Shown: piece after piece, positions 20,851 through 29,828 of the stretch | Layout: each line of letters begins with the position of its first letter | Numbering within the stretch: the first letter of the stretch is position 1 | Assembly: GCF_021295315.1 (NCBI RefSeq) | Contig: NZ_JAIMJA010000011.1 | Location: 96,012 to 160,011 of the forward strand | Direction: 5' to 3' | Origin: Motilimonas cestriensis | GTDB taxonomy: Bacteria > Pseudomonadota > Gammaproteobacteria > Enterobacterales > CBDFNC01 | DNA: 64,000 nt | Notes under the pieces: generated by a model | Seen by the model: the letters and a program-made list of their open reading frames with translations, nothing else | Database searches by the model: none | What the model was told of the DNA's origin: nothing | Position numbers and translations under genes: made by a program

Positions 20851-23223
20851 ATGCAAAACAGTCCACTTCACTTTGGCACTAAGTCAGAAACCCTTGAGCG
20901 ACTCATTGAACGAGTCGATAAATCGAAGGTGCTGCCTTTAGTGTATTTCACCGAGCAACAATGGTTAGCATCGCCACAGCAATGCTTAGCTAAGATTGCC
21001 CGCCTACCAGCCTCTAAAGAGTTGGTCGTGCGCAGCAGCGCGCAAAATGAAGATGGTGCTGAACATTCAATGGCTGGTGCATTTGTCAGCGTACTCAATG
21101 TGTGTGCTTCAGATAGCCAAGCTTTGCGTCACGCAATTGAACAAGTAATTGACTCATTCCGTCATCACCCTCATAGCCAAAATCAGGTTTTGATTCAGCC
21201 CATGCTGCTTGATATCCAAATGAGTGGTGTGGTGATGACCCATGATTTACAACACGGCGCCCCCTACTATATTGTTAACTACGATGATGAAAGTGGCCTT
21301 ACTGATACCATCACCGGTGGTATTGGTATCCAAAAAACCGTACACATATATCGTAATACCCCGTTATCTCAATTAAAGTCACCGCGTCTTATCGCTGTAA
21401 TCGAAGCCTGTAAAGAACTTGAATCGGCGTTCAATCATGTGCCATTAGATATTGAGTTTGCTGTTGACAGTCAGGAGCAAGTGTATGTACTGCAAGTTCG
21501 GCGAATCTCGTTATATAAGACATGGCACCCATTGTCTGAGCGTTGTGTCGAAAGGCAACTCGGACACATTAAAGATTACCTCAAACAGCGGCTAAGCCCT
21601 AAACAGGGGGTGTATGGCGAGCAAGGCATGTTAGCCAATATGCCTGATTGGAACCCCGCGGAGATCATAGGTACGAGTCCAAACCCCTTAGCTAGCTCAC
21701 TTTATCGCTACTTGATCACTGATGAAACATGGCGGGTCGCTAGACATAACATGGGCTACCATCAACCACGCAATGAACCACTGATGGTAATGCTTGGACA
21801 TCAACCTTACGTGGATGTTAGGTTAAGCTTTAATTCATTTTTACCCGCCAATTTACCGAGCAAAATCGGTGAAAAACTGGTAAATGCTTGGCTGGCCCGA
21901 TTGCAACAACACCCACAATGGCACGATAAAGTTGAATTTGAAATAGCTCAAACTTGCCTCGATTTTTGTAGCTTGGAAGAATTCGACTCCCGTTACCAAA
22001 ATATTCTCTCAAACGATGAAAAAGAAACATACTTTAATACATTAAGTGCATTAACCTTTAAATGCATTCAAGGGCGAGGCTTAGGAACACTTGAGCACGC
22101 GCTAAATGAGATCAACAAAATAAAACAACAACAGTTGAAAAAAGACCCCGCAATCACTGTCGATCTTAGCGATATTAAAACACGCTTAGATATGGCTAAA
22201 ACGGGCGCGCACTTTTTTGCTATTTTAGCTCGTCATGCCTTCATTGCCGAGTCCATACTCCGCTCCGCAAGTCGCAAAACAGTCATCTCGTATGACAAAC
22301 TGCAGCAATGGAAGCGTTCTATACATACAATCTCTACCGAACTAACCACTGCTTATAGCCAAGTCACCACAGGCTCTAGCTCTCAAGTATCATTTTTGAA
22401 AAAATTTGGCCACCTTCGCCCTGGTACCTATGACATCACCTCCCTTCGTTACGATGAACGTAGTGATCTGTTTGAGCACCATGATGCAAAGACTATTGCG
22501 AGGCAAGCAATAAGTCAGCATTGGCAGCCAGAGGAATTATCAAAGTTACAAAAATTGTTGTCAGAAAAAAACTGGCCGATCAATGCTAATCAACTCATTG
22601 AGTATGCAGTAAAGGCCATCCAAGCTAGGGAATATGCCAAATTTGTCTTCACTCGCGATTTATCCGATGCATTAGCTAGCCTAACACTTTGGGGAGCCCG
22701 CGTTGGCCTATCTCGTGATAATTTGTCATTTTTAGACATACGAACCATAGTCGATTCACTCTATGCCCCTGTTCTTGATGATGCAGACAGGGTTTGGCTT
22801 AATCTGGTTAATCAAAACCAACAGCTGTATCAGCAATCCGCTTACCTAAAGTTAGGGCACATTATCAGCCACCCTAATGATATCTATGTGATACCACAAC
22901 ATCGTGCACAACCTAACTTCATCACTGCGAATGTCGTTGAGGCCGAAGTGTTTCGATTAAACCAACATACACCTGTATCTGTTGAACTAACTGGAAAAAT
23001 AGTTTGTATCGAGAATGCTGATCCTGGTTATGATTGGATTTTTACTAAAAATATCGCAGGCTTAATCACCCAATATGGAGGTACGAACTCACATATGGCG
23101 ATCCGCTGTGCCGAGTTCTCCATCGCCGCGGCAATTGGTTGTGGCGAGCAACTATTTCAACGTCTCAATACGGGTGGCAAAGTTTCACTTAATTGCCGTG
23201 ACAAGACCATAGTCAAATTTTAG
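20851..23223 (+). CDS. PEP-synthase-like enzyme, candidate L-glutamine kinase (Cj1418-type)
   Basis: 790 residues with AGGAG six bases before ATG. The N-terminal PPDK/PEP-synthase ATP-grasp domain has VVRSSAQNEDG at 59-69. The C-terminal swivelling phosphohistidine domain has GGTNSHMAIRCAEF with the catalytic His748, near the C-terminus. It lacks the large PEP/pyruvate TIM barrel expected after the His domain in true PEP synthase. In C. jejuni the same architecture (Cj1418) phosphorylates the amide of L-glutamine, the first step of capsule phosphoramidate synthesis. The two following genes match steps two and three. Confidence 0.8.
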   Translation: MQNSPLHFGTKSETLERLIERVDKSKVLPLVYFTEQQWLASPQQCLAKIARLPASKELVVRSSAQNEDGAEHSMAGAFVSVLNVCASDSQALRHAIEQVIDSFRHHPHSQNQVLIQPMLLDIQMSGVVMTHDLQHGAPYYIVNYDDESGLTDTITGGIGIQKTVHIYRNTPLSQLKSPRLIAVIEACKELESAFNHVPLDIEFAVDSQEQVYVLQVRRISLYKTWHPLSERCVERQLGHIKDYLKQRLSPKQGVYGEQGMLANMPDWNPAEIIGTSPNPLASSLYRYLITDETWRVARHNMGYHQPRNEPLMVMLGHQPYVDVRLSFNSFLPANLPSKIGEKLVNAWLARLQQHPQWHDKVEFEIAQTCLDFCSLEEFDSRYQNILSNDEKETYFNTLSALTFKCIQGRGLGTLEHALNEINKIKQQQLKKDPAITVDLSDIKTRLDMAKTGAHFFAILARHAFIAESILRSASRKTVISYDKLQQWKRSIHTISTELTTAYSQVTTGSSSQVSFLKKFGHLRPGTYDITSLRYDERSDLFEHHDAKTIARQAISQHWQPEELSKLQKLLSEKNWPINANQLIEYAVKAIQAREYAKFVFTRDLSDALASLTLWGARVGLSRDNLSFLDIRTIVDSLYAPVLDDADRVWLNLVNQNQQLYQQSAYLKLGHIISHPNDIYVIPQHRAQPNFITANVVEAEVFRLNQHTPVSVELTGKIVCIENADPGYDWIFTKNIAGLITQYGGTNSHMAIRCAEFSIAAAIGCGEQLFQRLNTGGKVSLNCRDKTIVKF

Positions 23224-23238
23224 AGTAAAACTGTAACC

Positions 23239-23856
23239 ATGAAACGAATAGGGATCACGCTAAGAACATGTAATGCCAGCCAATATCATGAGCCTCGCGA
23301 TGGTTTAGCACGCGATTGGTATACGTTTTTTAACCAATTAAATGATAACCATAATTGGCTTTTGCTCCCGAGCTTAGGCAAAGAAACAGTGGCATATTTT
23401 CAACAATGGGAATTGGCTGGGCTTATTTTGTCTGGAGGAGATTCCATCGGTGATGATCCCCTGCGTGATGAAACAGAGCTCGCACTGCTTGCACACTGTA
23501 TCAAGCACAAGTTACCTGTACTTGGCATTTGCCGAGGCGCACAGCTAATCCACCACTATTTTTCAGGTAAGCTAATTCAGGCGGATCCCGCTATTCATAT
23601 AGCGAAACGCCATGCAATCAATATCACCTCGGCTTTTCCATGGGTGTGTAATAGCCTCCACGAGGTTAATTCTTATCATGGTCTGTCACTCGCTGCGCCG
23701 CTCCCAAAGGAACTCATCGGCTTTGCATACTGTCAGCAAGAATGTGAAGGCATTCGTCACAAAGGTCTTCCCATTGTAGGTATAATGTGGCATCCAGAGC
23801 GCGATGACAGAATAAGTGAATTTGATCGCCACCTTTTTAACTGGCTATTTTCTTAA
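23239..23856 (+). CDS. Class I glutamine-amidotransferase-like hydrolase, candidate gamma-glutamyl-CDP-amidate hydrolase (Cj1417-type)
   Basis: 205 residues. Nucleophile Cys98 in LGICRGAQ, with His185 and Glu187 in MWHPE, so the full Cys-His-Glu triad is present. It stands alone, not fused to a synthetase. In C. jejuni, Cj1417 hydrolyses gamma-glutamyl-CDP-amidate to CDP-phosphoramidate and glutamate. The alternative is a gamma-glutamyl-GABA hydrolase, but its setting between glutamine-kinase-like and cytidylyltransferase genes argues for the amidate role. Confidence 0.78.
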   Translation: MKRIGITLRTCNASQYHEPRDGLARDWYTFFNQLNDNHNWLLLPSLGKETVAYFQQWELAGLILSGGDSIGDDPLRDETELALLAHCIKHKLPVLGICRGAQLIHHYFSGKLIQADPAIHIAKRHAINITSAFPWVCNSLHEVNSYHGLSLAAPLPKELIGFAYCQQECEGIRHKGLPIVGIMWHPERDDRISEFDRHLFNWLFS

Positions 23857-23865
23857 GGAGTTAAT

Positions 23866-24615
23866 GTGCAAGCCATTATTTTAGCTGCAGGGCGAGGCTC
23901 ACGCCTTGGCTCAATGACCAAGGACAAACCTAAGCCTCTTACCGAGTTAGCCGGTAAGCCATTACTTGAGTGGCAGATCAGTTCACTAAAAACTGCCAGC
24001 GTTAAACATATTACTCTCATTGGCGGATATCAATCCCACCACCTTTTGGGTTATGGCGATAACATGATTGAAAACCCTAACTGGCAAACCAGTAACATGG
24101 TGCGAAGTTTGCTTTGTGGAGATGAAGTTTTATGCCAAGCGCCTACTATTATTTCCTATGGTGATATAGCCTATCAGTCAAAAATAGTCAGTGCCTTGAT
24201 GAATTGCCACCATGAGTTTGCAATTAGCTATGACGTTGCTTGGCACGCTTTATGGGCAGAGCGATTTGATGATCCTCTTTCCGATGCCGAAACCTTTATA
24301 CAGCAGCAAGGGTTAGTAACCGAAATAGGCAATAAAACTGACCAACTTAACGACATTCAAGGTCAATATATGGGGCTAATGTTAATAACGCCACCTGCAT
24401 GGCAAAGAATTAAACGCTATTTGCTCAGTTTAAGTGAAAACAAACTTAATCTGCTAGACATGACAACCCTCATTTCCAAGCTTATTACCATCGGTGTTCA
24501 AGTCGGTGCCGTTGCTATAGATGGTGGCTGGGTTGAGGTGGATACACCAACGGATGCGGCGCTTTATGAAGCAAAGGTCAAGCTACCCAGTTGGCATCAT
24601 AACTGGCAAGACTAG
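23866..24615 (+). CDS. Nucleotidyltransferase, candidate CTP:phosphoglutamine cytidylyltransferase (Cj1416-type)
   Basis: 249 residues, GTG start with AAGGAG five bases before. N-terminal ILAAGRGSRLG at 5-15, then KPKPL; LicC/MobA-like fold with the C-terminal acidic motif EVDTPTD. In C. jejuni, Cj1416 joins L-glutamine phosphate to CMP. It is the last gene of the plus-strand operon, ending 16 bases from the convergent LuxC-like gene. A phosphocholine-type cytidylyltransferase is the main alternative. Confidence 0.78.
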   Translation: MQAIILAAGRGSRLGSMTKDKPKPLTELAGKPLLEWQISSLKTASVKHITLIGGYQSHHLLGYGDNMIENPNWQTSNMVRSLLCGDEVLCQAPTIISYGDIAYQSKIVSALMNCHHEFAISYDVAWHALWAERFDDPLSDAETFIQQQGLVTEIGNKTDQLNDIQGQYMGLMLITPPAWQRIKRYLLSLSENKLNLLDMTTLISKLITIGVQVGAVAIDGGWVEVDTPTDAALYEAKVKLPSWHHNWQD

Positions 24616-24631
24616 CCTAAGGCTTTTGATA

Positions 24632-25780
24632 TCAATTCCTGTCACAAAACTCTTCTAGCAAGTTCATCCCATCCCAGTGATGGGAAAATGCTAAGGCTTG
24701 GCCAATATCGGCTAACCTCAAGATAGCTTTATCTTGCCGCACACAAGTTAACGCAGAATCAGTTAGAACATTGGTTATTAACGTTTGGAAATAAGCTGGC
24801 AGGTATTGTTCTAACTCATCGATGGTGTTGATATCTCGCTCATAGAACAAGCCTTGACCTAAATGACGTGGTATATCCTGATATTGAACGCCATTCACTA
24901 AAGCAAAGCGCAAAAATATTGAATCTATGTTGTCTGGACAAGGGATATGCGCCGCAGCAAATTGTTGCTTTAATGCATAGCGCTCCGTGACAGAGGCAAT
25001 GAAACTCGTTTGTTTACTTATAAACAATGCATTTAAGCTACTCCAAAATTTCACCTTTGCTTTAGCAATATTATCGTCGGCCCCCAACCAAAATATCAAT
25101 TTAGGTGATGAGCACCCTTGTTGATTAAACCAATACACATCATTATAGAAGTTGTGCACTAAGGACTTTATGTCATCAAGCTCTAAGATAGTTTTTGCAT
25201 CCAATAAAGCGCCGGATATTTTGTTGCCAAAGCTGACTTCGTGAGCATGGGCAGGTATCGGGAAACTTTGGATCCGCTTGATGGTTTCATCACCGCCCCA
25301 GATGATCCTTAAATCACAAAAACTACTGAGCTCGGCGGTCAGTGGGCTGTTATTGGGATACTCAACAAATATATTGCCCGACTCAATAGCTTGATAAGCA
25401 GGTTTCGCTAGCGTTTCCTTAATAATACGTTCAAGTAAAAACGCCACGTCACCGCGACGCTGGCTTAGCCTGACGACATTTAGGTTACCGCAAAGTAATG
25501 AAAGCGCCCAAGAATAGACAAATTGCGTATCTACATTCGCAGGGGTGATATGAAATGCTAACCCGCGCGCTTTGGCATTGTTCGGCAAATCTTTTGCCAT
25601 TTGCATCACTTGTGCGCGGCGCAGCCAAAAGCCTAAGCTCATCACCTCAGGCTTATCTCGCTGTTGTAATAAACGCTGACTTAGAGTTTGCAAAAACTCA
25701 ATAATCAAAGGGGAAAACGGGGCTAAGATCGGCTGAGTTTTACAGGCCCTTACTTGCTGTAATATAGCGGCGTCAGTCAT
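24632..25780 (-). CDS. LuxC-like acyl-CoA/acyl-protein reductase
   Basis: 382 residues, AGAGG before ATG. LuxC family: FHITPANVDTQFVYSW at 76-91, IIWGGDETI at 159-167, and the catalytic Cys223 in NQQGCSSPK. It reduces an activated fatty acyl group to an aldehyde with NADPH. It overlaps the LuxE-like gene by 8 bases. No luxA, luxB or luxD is present, so luminescence is not implied; the product may feed a glycan acyl or alkyl group (inference). Shorter than luminous LuxC (about 480). Confidence 0.83.
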   Translation of the reverse strand: MTDAAILQQVRACKTQPILAPFSPLIIEFLQTLSQRLLQQRDKPEVMSLGFWLRRAQVMQMAKDLPNNAKARGLAFHITPANVDTQFVYSWALSLLCGNLNVVRLSQRRGDVAFLLERIIKETLAKPAYQAIESGNIFVEYPNNSPLTAELSSFCDLRIIWGGDETIKRIQSFPIPAHAHEVSFGNKISGALLDAKTILELDDIKSLVHNFYNDVYWFNQQGCSSPKLIFWLGADDNIAKAKVKFWSSLNALFISKQTSFIASVTERYALKQQFAAAHIPCPDNIDSIFLRFALVNGVQYQDIPRHLGQGLFYERDINTIDELEQYLPAYFQTLITNVLTDSALTCVRQDKAILRLADIGQALAFSHHWDGMNLLEEFCDRN

Positions 25781-26852
25781 GACTCACCTCTTGGTAAGTG
25801 TCGCTACAGCCTCGGTTTTCCGACTTTTTAATCCTGCCTAGCACTTCAAAATAGCGCCCTTTTCTGCCACAGGAGCAAGTGTCTTCACCTAATATGCGCC
25901 CTAAGTCTTCGGTTAAAATACTGTGGCCTGGGTAGCTGTGGGGTAATGCCGATAACACTTGGATGATGCCCTGTTGGCCAAAATCATTAATCACAGAGAG
26001 ATCTTGTTCGCTACGCAAAATAATGTCGGCACAATTGGGGGCATGCAAGTGGCCATGTTCGCATTCCACAAAGATGGAGCCGGTTTGCTCCACCATGCCA
26101 TAAAAATTGTGTACCTTGGCTTTGCCAAATAACTGCTGCATGGCTTGATTGAACTGCGTTTTACCAACCGCTAAATGAGCAAGTTTTTTCCAACCACCAC
26201 CATGAAAGACAATAGCATCAAGTGGCGGCAAGGTTTTGCCGCTGGCGCTAACAGCTTGGTAAAAATATTGCCAGATCATAAAGGTAAAGCCAAAAATAAG
26301 GACTTTTTGGCCTTGATACTTAGTAAAGAATTGCTCAAGTTGCTGCCAATTAATTGACATATCAGGGTTCAACGCATAGTGATGATCGCGCCCTAATAAT
26401 GCAAACCCTTGCACACCAGCGCCACGCGCCGAAAAGCCACGGCGATCAGCAATCAAGTTACTCGGCTCCATAAACAGCATAGGCAAGCGCTGTTTACCGC
26501 TAAAGCACTGCATGATCTTAACCAAAGACTTAGCTTGCAGTTTCGCGGTATCAGCATCGAGATAAATTTTAGCCACCTTGGCAGAAGTCGTACCCGATGA
26601 CGTTAAGGTTTTAATGATCTGCGATTTAGGTACAGACACCAGCTCTAACTCTTTAAACAACTGAGTACTTAAGAACGGCACCAGCTCTAGGCAGCCATTG
26701 GTGGGCGCTAATCCTAAGGTATCAATAATATTTTTATATAGCTGGCAGTGCTGATAATGAAATTCGGTCAATTGATTGAACTGCGCCAACAAAGTCGCAT
26801 TTTTTTGCTCCTTGCTTTGGCTATAAATGGCATCAAAATCAATCTCAATCAT
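25773..26852 (-). CDS. LuxE-like acyl-protein synthetase
   Basis: 359 residues from the ATG at 26852; a TTG at 26858 adds two residues. LuxE family (PF04443): an AMP-forming fold with SSGTTSAK, FHGGGWKK, and YGMVEQTG. The acyl-carrying Cys sits eleven residues from the C-terminus in RGCSD, matching the position of the LuxE acylation cysteine. A CxCxxxG cluster lies shortly before. It activates a carboxylic acid and presents it to the LuxC-like partner encoded downstream. Confidence 0.83.
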   Translation of the reverse strand: MIEIDFDAIYSQSKEQKNATLLAQFNQLTEFHYQHCQLYKNIIDTLGLAPTNGCLELVPFLSTQLFKELELVSVPKSQIIKTLTSSGTTSAKVAKIYLDADTAKLQAKSLVKIMQCFSGKQRLPMLFMEPSNLIADRRGFSARGAGVQGFALLGRDHHYALNPDMSINWQQLEQFFTKYQGQKVLIFGFTFMIWQYFYQAVSASGKTLPPLDAIVFHGGGWKKLAHLAVGKTQFNQAMQQLFGKAKVHNFYGMVEQTGSIFVECEHGHLHAPNCADIILRSEQDLSVINDFGQQGIIQVLSALPHSYPGHSILTEDLGRILGEDTCSCGRKGRYFEVLGRIKKSENRGCSDTYQEVSHD

Positions 26853-26854
26853 GC

Positions 26855-28222
26855 TCAAGTGTCCACTTTGCTATTTAGCAACAGGGTTTGATAATCTATT
26901 TTGCCATTGCTGAGTAACGGCAATTCGCTGACTTGTTTGATCCGAACCAAGCTCGGGTGGATGGCAAAGGTTAACCGCAAAAACTGTTTTATCTCTTGTT
27001 GGCTTACATCACCCACACTCACCACCAGCAGGTTTTCATCTTCACCCAAGGTGACCAGAGTTGAATAACAGTCTTGTTGCAGCCTCTGCTCTAACTCATC
27101 CAGACTAAAGCGCACGCCTTGTAATTTAATGATGCGTTTAATTCTGCCGCTAATAACAAAATCACCGTCGTCATCCAGATATGCAAGATCCCCCGTATGC
27201 AGTTGCTCCAGAGGGGGAAAATGACTCAAGTCAGACAGGCTGCCTGCATACCCCAGCATAACATTACCACCTTGATAAACCAGCTCGCCTTGTTGTTTGG
27301 CTACTGTTATTAACTCCCCATTATCCCCTCGCAGACTCAAAGTACCACCTGGGATCGCTTGGCCAATACAACCCGGTTTAGTGCCTGCTTTAGCTGGATT
27401 TAAATACGCTATACGCGCCGTGGCTTCGGTTTGGCCATACATAATAAAAAAGCGTCTTTGGCTTCGTTTGGCCCAAGTCGCAAAATGGCTAGCTAATGAA
27501 TCACTTAAGCGACCACCTGCTTGGGTGAGCGTGGTTAGATGGGGTAAGTCCATTTGTTCTAATTTAAGCCGAGCGAGCATTTGGTATTGCGCGGGTACCG
27601 CCGCCAAATGGGATATTTGCTGCTCTTTCATTAACGCCCAAAAGCCTTTGCTCATGACCGACTCACTGGTTAATACCGTTTGCGCCCCAGCGAATAAATG
27701 GGAATGCAACACAGATAAACCATATGAGTAATGCAAGGGCAAGCTAGTGATCGCGCGCTCTGTTGGCGTTATGTCTAAATATTCAATGATGGACTGGGCG
27801 TTACTGATAATATTTTGCAGCGATAAACAGACGTATTTTACCGTCCCTGTTGAGCCCGAGGTGGCTAGCATCAGGGCTAGTTCATTGGCCAAGCTATGAG
27901 TGAGTTCGCTTTGTAATTCCAGCCCTGCAGCACTTGAATAACAGTAATTGGCTTGAAAATGCGCAATCGTCGCCGCTTTTTGTTCGCGGGCTTGTTTGGC
28001 ATCGAGCAATAACGCAACATGGCCGGCATCAAGGCAGGCAAGATACATCAAGGTTGCAGCTAACGAGTTATCCATTTCAATGGCAATTAGCTGCCTAGGC
28101 TTGCCTTGAAGTGGCAAAAGGCAGTGCGCAAAATGATTAGTCAGCTCACTGAATTTCAGCTGCAGCTCATTGTCAATCAATGCAATACCTTGGTGCTGAA
28201 AATGAGGGGCAAGATACCTCAT
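26855..28222 (-). CDS. AMP-dependent acyl ligase
   Basis: 455 residues, ANL superfamily: LATSGSTGTVK near 139 (P-loop-like), YGQTEATAR near 265, LHTGDLAYLD near 345 and the final NGKID with its lysine. It would activate a carboxylic acid as acyl-AMP and load it on the ACP at 28946-29185 or on CoA. Its ATG overlaps the SDR stop by ATGA and the LuxE-like start follows directly. Confidence 0.85.
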   Translation of the reverse strand: MRYLAPHFQHQGIALIDNELQLKFSELTNHFAHCLLPLQGKPRQLIAIEMDNSLAATLMYLACLDAGHVALLLDAKQAREQKAATIAHFQANYCYSSAAGLELQSELTHSLANELALMLATSGSTGTVKYVCLSLQNIISNAQSIIEYLDITPTERAITSLPLHYSYGLSVLHSHLFAGAQTVLTSESVMSKGFWALMKEQQISHLAAVPAQYQMLARLKLEQMDLPHLTTLTQAGGRLSDSLASHFATWAKRSQRRFFIMYGQTEATARIAYLNPAKAGTKPGCIGQAIPGGTLSLRGDNGELITVAKQQGELVYQGGNVMLGYAGSLSDLSHFPPLEQLHTGDLAYLDDDGDFVISGRIKRIIKLQGVRFSLDELEQRLQQDCYSTLVTLGEDENLLVVSVGDVSQQEIKQFLRLTFAIHPSLVRIKQVSELPLLSNGKIDYQTLLLNSKVDT

Positions 28223-28944
28223 AAACTCCAGCCACCATCGATAGCGATCACTTGCCCAGTGATATATTGGCTTTCATTACTGGCAAGAAATAGTGCCAAT
28301 TGTGCGACCTCTTGAGGTAAACCCAAACGCTGCATGGGAATGTCGGCTAAGGTTTGCGCCAAAGTCTGCTCAGTTAAATTGTCCAGTAACGATGTGTCTA
28401 TGCTGCCAGGGGCAATGGCGTTGACGCGTACTTTTTGACCGGCCAGCTCAAGGGCAAGATTTTTGGTCAAAGCTTCAACACCTGCCTTGCTAGCGCTATA
28501 AACGGCTTGGCCTAAGGTGGCTTTTTGTGCCAGCACCGAGCTTACATTAATAATGCTGCCGCCTTTTTTGCTCATCAATCTGGCGGCAAATTGGCTAAGG
28601 GGAAATAAAGCAAACAGATTAGTGGCAAAGCTTTGCTGCAGATTATCACTCTTGATAAAGCCAAACCCCTTGGGCTCCATGATACCCGCATTGTTAATTA
28701 ACACATCAAGCCCTCCTTGTTTTTGCAGCCAAACAAAAAACGGCTTGATGTTGTCGGTTTGGGTAATATCCAGAGGATAAATGTCTAACTTTTCTAAGCG
28801 CTGAGCTAGCTGTTCAAGTTTGTCTTTGCTGCGCGCAACAGCTATCACTTTTGCGCCTTCGCTTAGCATCAGCTCAGCCATGGCTAAACCTATACCCTGA
28901 CTGGCCCCTATGATAACAACGGTTTTATTAACAAGGCGCTGCAT
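28219..28944 (-). CDS. Short-chain dehydrogenase/reductase (FabG-like)
   Basis: 241 residues, classical SDR: GASQGIG near 13-19, NNAG near 86, catalytic Ser in INVSSV, and YSASK. It resembles 3-ketoacyl-ACP reductases. Placed between an ACP and an AMP-ligase, it probably reduces a keto group on an acyl chain carried by the ACP, giving a hydroxyacyl substituent (inference). Confidence 0.85.
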   Translation of the reverse strand: MQRLVNKTVVIIGASQGIGLAMAELMLSEGAKVIAVARSKDKLEQLAQRLEKLDIYPLDITQTDNIKPFFVWLQKQGGLDVLINNAGIMEPKGFGFIKSDNLQQSFATNLFALFPLSQFAARLMSKKGGSIINVSSVLAQKATLGQAVYSASKAGVEALTKNLALELAGQKVRVNAIAPGSIDTSLLDNLTEQTLAQTLADIPMQRLGLPQEVAQLALFLASNESQYITGQVIAIDGGWSL

Positions 28945-28945
28945 A

Positions 28946-29185
28946 TTAAAATTCGATATCGTAACGCGCTAAAATTTCGCGGGCCTTGGCTACCGAGCTC
29001 ATGTCGATAATGTCATCGGTATCGAGCATGATTTCAAACTCGGCCTCAAGCTGCGCTATCAGCACCATGTGTGCCGTTGAATCCCACTGCGGGATAGTGT
29101 TGTATTGTAATGAATCAACCACCAGCTCTGGCGCTATGGTTAAGGCTTCACTGAATAAATGCACTAATTTTTCGTTATTTGTCAT
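28946..29185 (-). CDS. Acyl carrier protein
   Basis: 79 residues, acidic four-helix type. The 4-phosphopantetheine serine is in QWDSTAHM near residue 36. It overlaps the pseH stop by one base (TAATG). It would carry the acyl group handled by the AMP-ligase and SDR. It is a dedicated ACP, distinct from housekeeping AcpP, which has DSLD at this site. Confidence 0.87.
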   Translation of the reverse strand: MTNNEKLVHLFSEALTIAPELVVDSLQYNTIPQWDSTAHMVLIAQLEAEFEIMLDTDDIIDMSSVAKAREILARYDIEF

Positions 29186-29727
29186 TATCTAATAAACCGT
29201 GTTAATTTCGCTTTGCTGGCCTCATAGTCAGCTAATGCCAACGTCATTGAAACCTGCTCATTATCTTGATTATCTATCACATAGCCCAATTGCTGATTAA
29301 AATTTAAAGCCGCCTGATTACTGGGCAACACAGTGGCGATCAGCTGCTTCGCCTTGAGTTCATCAAAACAATAATCGGTTAAGGCCAAGGCAACACAAAA
29401 AGCAAGAAATGTGCCCCGGTATTTAGCCGCGCCTAGGTATAAGCCAGTTTCCAGAATTTGCCCAGCTTGCTGTAAAGGCATCTTAGTTGGTGATTTTATA
29501 TTGGCATAACCAACCAATTGCCCTTTATATTCCAGCGCAAAATGTTGCTGCGACTTTTGCTGAGCTAACCCTTTAAACCAAACCTGCTGTTGTTGCACTG
29601 TAATTAATTGCTGATCTAGCATTTGGCTGCGAATATCGTGCTGGTTACGCCATTGCCGCAACGTTTCGATATCGTCTGCGGCAATGTCTCGAAGCACCAT
29701 TTTATATGCTGAGATTGCTTGTTTCAT
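29185..29727 (-). CDS. pseH: PseH-like N-acetyltransferase
   Basis: 180 residues, GNAT fold, with RQWRNQHDIR near the N-terminus as in PseH/RimJ-type proteins and GYANI and ETGLYLG in the core. It N-acylates the 4-amino group of UDP-4-amino-4,6-dideoxy-L-AltNAc, after PseC. Identity rests on its place after pseI and pseG. The ACP directly behind it raises the possibility that it uses acyl-ACP instead of acetyl-CoA. No clear ribosome-binding site. Confidence 0.85.
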   Translation of the reverse strand: MKQAISAYKMVLRDIAADDIETLRQWRNQHDIRSQMLDQQLITVQQQQVWFKGLAQQKSQQHFALEYKGQLVGYANIKSPTKMPLQQAGQILETGLYLGAAKYRGTFLAFCVALALTDYCFDELKAKQLIATVLPSNQAALNFNQQLGYVIDNQDNEQVSMTLALADYEASKAKLTRFIR

Positions 29728-29828
29728 GACCAGCTAATCCATTGATTTATCTATGCTAGCTATTGTGAGATGTTTTCACTGCTTTGTGAAGGTTAGCAAG
29801 CAAGCAATATGCGCTAGCACTAAAGTTT

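Noticed and set aside
20851..23223. Phosphoenolpyruvate synthase
   Set aside because: The ATP-grasp and phosphohistidine domains fit, but the PEP/pyruvate barrel expected after the His domain is missing and the neighbours match the glutamine-kinase pathway.
24632..26852. Bioluminescence operon
   Set aside because: LuxC- and LuxE-like genes are present, but luxA, luxB and luxD are not, and the genes follow pseH and an ACP.
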